Assembly: GCF_001191005.1 (NCBI RefSeq)
Contig: NZ_CP012201.1
Coordinates: 4,588,001-4,652,000 of the forward strand
Source: Massilia sp. NR 4-1
Lineage (GTDB): Bacteria > Pseudomonadota > Gammaproteobacteria > Burkholderiales > Burkholderiaceae_D
Length of the DNA stretch: 64,000 bases
Direction: 5' to 3'
A program made the position numbers and the translations under genes. The notes under the pieces are model-generated. The model was not told the origin of the DNA. It was given only the letters and a program-made list of their open reading frames with translations, and made no database searches. Below, piece by piece: positions 59,661 through 64,000 of this stretch. Within the stretch, counting starts at the first letter, position 1; each line of letters starts with the position of its first letter.

Positions 59661-61043
59661 TTAACGGCGCGGCACGATAAAGACCGCGTTTTCCTTCACG
59701 TGCAGGCTCGGATCGTCCACGGCCGTCACTTCCACCTGGATCTTGTTCGAGCCTTTGACACCGGCGCCGTGGGCGGCGCGCATGCGGATCGGCACGGCGC
59801 GCGTTTCGGTCGCCTGCAGCGTCACATCCTCCGCCGTGGTCAGGGTCAGGGTATCCATGCCCGACACCTTGATGCGGAAGGTGTGCGCCTGTTCGGTGGT
59901 ATTCATCACCTGCAGGCGGTAGACGTTTTCGATCATGCCGTCTTCCACCTCGCGGCCCATGGAGCCGCGGTCGCGGATCACGTCCACCTTGAGCGGCGTG
60001 CGCACATACAGCGTCAGACAGACCGCGGCGACGATCAGGCCCAGGATCGAGGTGTAGATCAGCACGCGCGGACGCAGGGTGCGCTTGCGGATCTGCGCCG
60101 AGTCGTAGCCCTTTTCCATCGCCATCTCGGTGCTGTAGCGGATCAGGCCGCGCGGCTGCTTGATCTTGTCCATCACGGTGTTGCAGGCGTCGACGCAGGC
60201 GGCGCAGCCGATGCATTCATACTGCAGGCCGTTGCGGATATCGATGCCGGTAGGGCAGACCTGCACGCACAGGCTGCAATCGATGCAGGAGCCGCTGTCG
60301 GGATTCTTGCCCAGTGGGGCGCGTGGTTCGCCGCGCTTGGCATCGTAGGTGATGATCAGCGAGTCGCGGTCGAACATCGAGCTCTGGAAGCGGGCGTAAG
60401 GGCACATGTATTTGCACACCTGTTCGCGCAGCCAGCCGGCGTTGCCGTAGGTGGCGAAGCTGTAGAACAGCACCCAGAACCATTCCCACGGACCGAAGTC
60501 CAGGGTCTGCACGGCCGTGACCAGGGTCTTGATCGGGGTGAAGTAGCCGACGAAGGTGAAACCGGTCCACAGCGCCACGGCGCCCCAGATCAGATGCTTC
60601 GAGGTCTTCTTCGTGAATTTCTTGAGCGACGGGCCTTGCTTGTCGAGCGCCATGCGGGCGCTGCGCGGCCCCTCGATCTTCCTTTCGATCCACAGGAAGA
60701 TTTCGGTATACACAGTTTGCGGACAAGAGAAGCCGCACCAGACCCGCCCCGCTATCGCCGTCGCCAGGAATAGCAGATAGGCGCAGATGATGAGCAGGGC
60801 GGCCAGATAGATAAAGTCCTGCGGCCACAACACCAGGCCGAAGATGTAGAACTTGCGCGCGCCCAGATCGAACAGCAAGGCTTGGCGGTCGTTCCAGACA
60901 AGCCACGGCAAGCCATAGAAGGCAAGCTGGGTGGCCCACACGCACAGCCAGCGGATCGTGGCATAGCGTCCCTTGGCCTCGCGCGGATAGATTTCCTCGC
61001 GAGGGGCGTACATCTTGATGACTTTAACTTCTGGCGCGTTCAT
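59661..61043 (-). CDS. ccoG: CcoG/FixG cytochrome c oxidase accessory protein
   Basis: A 460-residue membrane iron-sulfur protein. Four to five helices in the first ~210 residues and one later helix surround a ferredoxin-type region. CIDCSLCVQVCP and CIGCAACVDACN are two [4Fe-4S] cluster motifs, and a third Cys group (VCKYMCPYARF) precedes them. It is thought to reduce Cu2+ for the cbb3 oxidase. The C-terminal ~120 residues form an Ig-like domain. It follows ccoP by 22 bp and precedes fixH by 31 bp. Confidence 0.95.
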   Translation of the reverse strand: MNAPEVKVIKMYAPREEIYPREAKGRYATIRWLCVWATQLAFYGLPWLVWNDRQALLFDLGARKFYIFGLVLWPQDFIYLAALLIICAYLLFLATAIAGRVWCGFSCPQTVYTEIFLWIERKIEGPRSARMALDKQGPSLKKFTKKTSKHLIWGAVALWTGFTFVGYFTPIKTLVTAVQTLDFGPWEWFWVLFYSFATYGNAGWLREQVCKYMCPYARFQSSMFDRDSLIITYDAKRGEPRAPLGKNPDSGSCIDCSLCVQVCPTGIDIRNGLQYECIGCAACVDACNTVMDKIKQPRGLIRYSTEMAMEKGYDSAQIRKRTLRPRVLIYTSILGLIVAAVCLTLYVRTPLKVDVIRDRGSMGREVEDGMIENVYRLQVMNTTEQAHTFRIKVSGMDTLTLTTAEDVTLQATETRAVPIRMRAAHGAGVKGSNKIQVEVTAVDDPSLHVKENAVFIVPRR

Positions 61044-61065
61044 TGCAGCTTCTCTCGATTACGTC

Positions 61066-61992
61066 TTACTTTGTTTCTGGATTGTTCGACAGGCTCCAGA
61101 CATAAGCCGACAGCAGATGGACCTTACCTTCACCGAGGAATTCGCCGAACGCTGGCATGGTGTTGGTACGGCCTTTGCGGATGGTTTCCATCACGGTCTC
61201 GACGCTGCCGCCGTACAGCCAGATCTTGTCGCTCAGATTGGGTGCACCCAGCGCAGGATTGCCAACGCCACCGGCGCTGTGGCAAGCCATACAGGCGCCG
61301 AATTTTTCCTTGCCGAAGGACGTCTTGATCGGATCGGAAGTGCTGCCCGAGAGGCTCAGGACATAGTGTGCCACGTTCTCGACATCCTTGTCCGAGCCGA
61401 GCACGGCGCCCATCGGCGGCATCATGCCGGTGCGGCCGTTCATGATGGTGGTCTTGATGGTTTCCGGTTCGCCGCCATGCAGCCAGTCCTTGTCGGTCAG
61501 GTTCGGGAAGCCCTTGTTGCCGCGGGCGTCGGAACCATGGCACTGTGCGCAGTAGGTCAGGAACAGGCGCTCGCCGATGGCGCGCGCTTGCGGATCGGCG
61601 GCCACGGCCTTCAGATCCTGTTTCTGGTACTTGGCGAACAGCGGGCCGTATTCCTTCTCGGCCTTGCCCAGTTCTTCCTTGTACTGGCCGGTCGATTCCC
61701 AACCCAATTTGCCGGCGTAGGTGCCCAGGCCTGGATACAGGAACAGGTAGCCGATGCTGAAGAAGATGGTGATGTAGAACAGCCACATCCACCAGCGCGG
61801 CATCGGGGTGTTCAGCTCGCTCAGGTCTTCATCCCAGATGTGGCCGGTGGTGCCCACCGGCGCATTGGGATTGTCGGTCGCCTTCACTTCATGCGTCGAT
61901 TGCATGTACAGCAGCAGGCCGCAGCCGAAGACACCCAGCACCGTCAGTACGATGATGTAAAAGTTCCAGAAATCACTGGTGAATTCAACCAT
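61066..61992 (-). CDS. ccoP: Cytochrome c oxidase cbb3-type subunit III (CcoP)
   Basis: A 308-residue membrane-anchored dihaem cytochrome c. One or two N-terminal helices (about 8-30 and 60-80) precede two c-type haem sites, CAQCH and CMACH, each with a distal Met. CcoP passes electrons from cytochrome c to CcoO and the active site. The ATG at 61992 overlaps the ccoQ stop by 8 bp and follows GAGGAG. It is the fourth gene of the ccoNOQP operon. Confidence 0.95.
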   Translation of the reverse strand: MVEFTSDFWNFYIIVLTVLGVFGCGLLLYMQSTHEVKATDNPNAPVGTTGHIWDEDLSELNTPMPRWWMWLFYITIFFSIGYLFLYPGLGTYAGKLGWESTGQYKEELGKAEKEYGPLFAKYQKQDLKAVAADPQARAIGERLFLTYCAQCHGSDARGNKGFPNLTDKDWLHGGEPETIKTTIMNGRTGMMPPMGAVLGSDKDVENVAHYVLSLSGSTSDPIKTSFGKEKFGACMACHSAGGVGNPALGAPNLSDKIWLYGGSVETVMETIRKGRTNTMPAFGEFLGEGKVHLLSAYVWSLSNNPETK

Positions 61993-62149
61993 TTTGTTTC
62001 TCCTCGTCGGCGAAAGGCAGTTGCGCTGCCTGCGCAAAGCCCGCCTGGTTACGACCGGCCCATGCCCACCAGACGATGCCGATGAAGGTGATGAATGACA
62101 CCACCGTCATGACGCTGCTGGCGCTGTCAAACAGTTTTTCGATAGCCAT
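61985..62149 (-). CDS. ccoQ: CcoQ, small cbb3 oxidase subunit, 54 aa
   Basis: A 54-codon gene: ATG at 62149, one base after the ccoO stop, and TGA at 61985, overlapping the ccoP start. One membrane helix (about 14-32, SVMTVVSFITFIGIVWWAW) is followed by a polar tail. This size, helix and position between ccoO and ccoP are those of CcoQ, which stabilises the complex. Confidence 0.9.
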   Translation of the reverse strand: MAIEKLFDSASSVMTVVSFITFIGIVWWAWAGRNQAGFAQAAQLPFADEEKQNG

Positions 62150-62150
62150 G

Positions 62151-62765
62151 TCAGTTCCTTGTCTTGATCTGGGTGCCCAGGCCTTGCAGGTAGGCGATCA
62201 GGGCGTCTTCTTCCGTCTTGTCCTTCAGCTCGTCCGGAGCCTTGGCCACATCCTCTTCGGAGTACGGCGTGCCCAGGCGCTGCAGGGCGCGCAGTTTCGG
62301 AATCACGTCTTGCGGCACCAGCTTGGTCTGCGACAGCCAAGGGTAGTTCGGCATATTCGATTCCGGCACCACGTCGCGCGGATTGTTCAAGTGGGTACGG
62401 TGCCATTCATCGCTGTAGCGGCCGCCCACCCGGGCCAGATCCGGACCGGTGCGCTTGGAGCCCCATTGGAAGGGACGGTCGTAGACGAATTCGCCGGCCA
62501 CGGAGTAGTGGCCATAGCGCTCGGTCTCGGCGCGGAAAGGACGCACCATCTGCGAGTGGCAGGCGTAGCAGCCTTCACGCACATAGATGTCGCGGCCCAC
62601 CAGGCGCAGCGGGGAGTAAGGCTTCAGGCCCGCCACCGGTTCCGTGGTCGATTTCTGGAAGAACAGCGGCACGATTTCAACGGCGCCGCCGACCGACACC
62701 ACCACCGTGACCAGGGCGATCATCAGCCAGGGGTTCTTCTCGATCCATTCATGTGAAAATTTCAT
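62151..62765 (-). CDS. ccoO: Cytochrome c oxidase cbb3-type subunit II (CcoO)
   Basis: A 204-residue monohaem cytochrome c with an N-terminal membrane anchor (about 12-32) and one CYACH haem site. The sequence DIYVREGCYACHSQMVRPF is characteristic of the family. It hands electrons from CcoP to the low-spin haem of CcoN. The ATG at 62765 follows GGAGC and lies 13 bp after the ccoN stop. Length is typical (about 200). Confidence 0.95.
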   Translation of the reverse strand: MKFSHEWIEKNPWLMIALVTVVVSVGGAVEIVPLFFQKSTTEPVAGLKPYSPLRLVGRDIYVREGCYACHSQMVRPFRAETERYGHYSVAGEFVYDRPFQWGSKRTGPDLARVGGRYSDEWHRTHLNNPRDVVPESNMPNYPWLSQTKLVPQDVIPKLRALQRLGTPYSEEDVAKAPDELKDKTEEDALIAYLQGLGTQIKTRN

Positions 62766-62778
62766 TCTTTGCTCCAAA

Positions 62779-64000
62779 TCAGGCGTGTGCCGCGGTTTTC
62801 AGCTCAGGGATGCGGGCGGTGACGGTTTCACGGCCGCGCAGCGTCATCCAAGTGTTGTAGCCCATCATGATCATGCCGCCCAGGTACAGGGCGCCACCGG
62901 CGAAGCGCACCACGTAGTACGGGTAGGTCGCTTTCACGCTTTCCACGAAGGTGTAGGTCAGGGTGCCGTCCGGATTCACTGCGCGCCACATCAGGCCCTG
63001 CATCACACCGGCGATCCACATGGCGGCGATGTACAGAACGATGCCGATGGTGGCCACCCAGAAGTGCAGGTCGACCAGACGCATGCTGTACATTTTTTCG
63101 CGGCCGGCCAGGCGTGGCAGCAGGTAGTAGATCGAGCCCATGGTGATGAAGCCAACCCAGCCCAGTGCGCCGCCGTGGACGTGGGCGATGCCCCAGTCGG
63201 TGTAGTGCGACAGTGCGTTCACGGTTTTGATCGACATCATCGGACCTTCGAAGGTCGCAATACCGTAGAAGGACAGCGAAACGATCATGAACTTCAGCAG
63301 CGGATCGGTGCGCAGCTTGTGCCATGCGCCGGACAGGGTCATGATGCCGTTGATCATGCCGCCCCACGACGGTGCCAGCAGAATCAGCGAGAACACCATG
63401 CCGAGCGACTGGGTCCAGTCAGGCAGGGCGGTGTAGTGCAGGTGGTGCGGACCGGCCCACATATAGGTGAAGATCAGTGCCCAGAAGTGCACGATCGACA
63501 GGCGGTAGGAATACACCGGACGCTCGGCCTGCTTCGGAATGAAGTAGTAGACCATGCCCAGGTAGCCGGCGGTCAGGATGAAGCCCACCGCGTTGTGGCC
63601 GTACCACCATTGCACCATGGCGTCTTGCACGCCGCTGTACATGGAGTAGGACTTGAACAGGGAAGCCGGCATGCTCATGCCGTTGACCACGTGCAGAATG
63701 GTCACGGCCAGGATGTAGGAGCCGAAGAACCAGTTCGCCACGTAGATGTGCTTGACCTTACGCTTGACGATGGTGCCGAAGAACACCACCGCGTAGGCGA
63801 TCCACACCACGGCGATCAGGATGGAAATCGGCCATTCCAGCTCCGCGTATTCCTTGCCGCGGGTCAGGCCCATTGGCAAGGTGACAACGGCGCTCAGAAT
63901 CACGGCCTGCCAGCCCCAGAAGGTGAAGGCAGCGAGTTTGTCGGAGAACAGACGCACCTGGCAGGTGCGCTGGACGACGTAGTAAGAGGTGGCGAACAAG
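62779..64000 (-). CDS. ccoN: Cytochrome c oxidase cbb3-type subunit I (CcoN), N-terminus beyond the right edge
   Basis: At least 406 residues of the catalytic subunit; the N-terminal ~70 residues lie past base 64000. It has about 11 helices with the histidine ligands of the haems and CuB in HNAVGF, MWAGPHHLHYT and HVHGGALGW. CcoN is the site of oxygen reduction and proton pumping in a high-affinity oxidase for low oxygen. It is the first gene of ccoNOQP-ccoG-fixH, and any FNR box that drives it would be beyond the window. Confidence 0.95.
   Translation of the reverse strand, partial: LFATSYYVVQRTCQVRLFSDKLAAFTFWGWQAVILSAVVTLPMGLTRGKEYAELEWPISILIAVVWIAYAVVFFGTIVKRKVKHIYVANWFFGSYILAVTILHVVNGMSMPASLFKSYSMYSGVQDAMVQWWYGHNAVGFILTAGYLGMVYYFIPKQAERPVYSYRLSIVHFWALIFTYMWAGPHHLHYTALPDWTQSLGMVFSLILLAPSWGGMINGIMTLSGAWHKLRTDPLLKFMIVSLSFYGIATFEGPMMSIKTVNALSHYTDWGIAHVHGGALGWVGFITMGSIYYLLPRLAGREKMYSMRLVDLHFWVATIGIVLYIAAMWIAGVMQGLMWRAVNPDGTLTYTFVESVKATYPYYVVRFAGGALYLGGMIMMGYNTWMTLRGRETVTARIPELKTAAHA

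Noticed and set aside
1..64000. tRNA, rRNA, CRISPR arrays, insertion sequences, prophage
   Set aside because: I looked for conserved RNA motifs, short regular repeats, transposase frames and phage structural genes on both strands and saw none. A tRNA or covariance-model scan would be needed to be certain.

Overview
The window is about 64 kb of GC-rich, densely coding chromosome. It carries a complete violacein operon (vioABCDE), a cbb3-type terminal oxidase cluster with ccoG/fixH and an FNR-type regulator, and many LysR-type and two-component regulators. Together these point to a violet-pigmented betaproteobacterium of the Oxalobacteraceae (Massilia, Duganella or Janthinobacterium type). The taxonomic placement is an inference from gene content. 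I see no rRNA, tRNA, CRISPR array, insertion sequence or prophage.

Layout. 1-7.9 kb is an unfamiliar module. Three leftward genes of unknown function (one running off the left edge) sit behind a good sigma-54 -24/-12 element. They are divergent from an FHA-type sigma-54 activator, which is followed by a small beta-rich protein and a Ser/Thr kinase with TPRs. 8-14.3 kb holds a CheB-CheR-PAS protein, a VOC protein, a LysR regulator and a DHA2 MFS pump. 14.3-23.4 kb is vioABCDE plus a downstream MFS transporter. A 529-bp non-coding region lies upstream of vioA and contains two perfect FNR boxes. 23.4-26.5 kb has a Nudix-type regulator divergent from a radical SAM gene, which is translationally coupled to a methyltransferase-nucleotidyltransferase fusion. 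26.5-27 kb is a YoeB/YefM pair in which the toxin has no recognisable start codon.

27-38 kb is metabolic and regulatory: a MocR regulator divergent from a YggS-type PLP protein, a glutamine amidotransferase, AraC and metallo-beta-lactamase-fold genes, a LytS/LytTR pair, DUF2306 and DUF4424 proteins, and a polysaccharide deacetylase. 37.8-40.8 kb is a large heparinase II/III-like lyase, visibly richer in AT than its surroundings. 41-45 kb has an aldehyde dehydrogenase/TetR pair and an EamA/LysR pair. 45.1-48.4 kb looks like a molybdenum locus: two Mo-box-like palindromes precede a TonB-dependent receptor, a periplasmic molybdopterin-binding-fold protein and a NifQ-family protein. 48.4-58 kb has an MFS transporter with a 41-residue overlapping small membrane protein, a DUF2917/LysR pair sharing an operator, a PDZ-membrane-GAF protein, a large hybrid histidine kinase, and a hydrolase with a MarR/OhrR-type regulator. 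58-64 kb is FNR, fixH, ccoG, ccoP, ccoQ, ccoO and partial ccoN.

How they may work together. The FNR protein encoded here keeps the FNR-type Cys cluster and ESISR recognition helix, so it should read TTGAT-N4-ATCAA. Two such sites lie upstream of vioA, suggesting that oxygen status controls both respiration and pigment. The molybdenum locus and the sigma-54/kinase module are the two regions that look least described. All functional links rest on sequence reading only.
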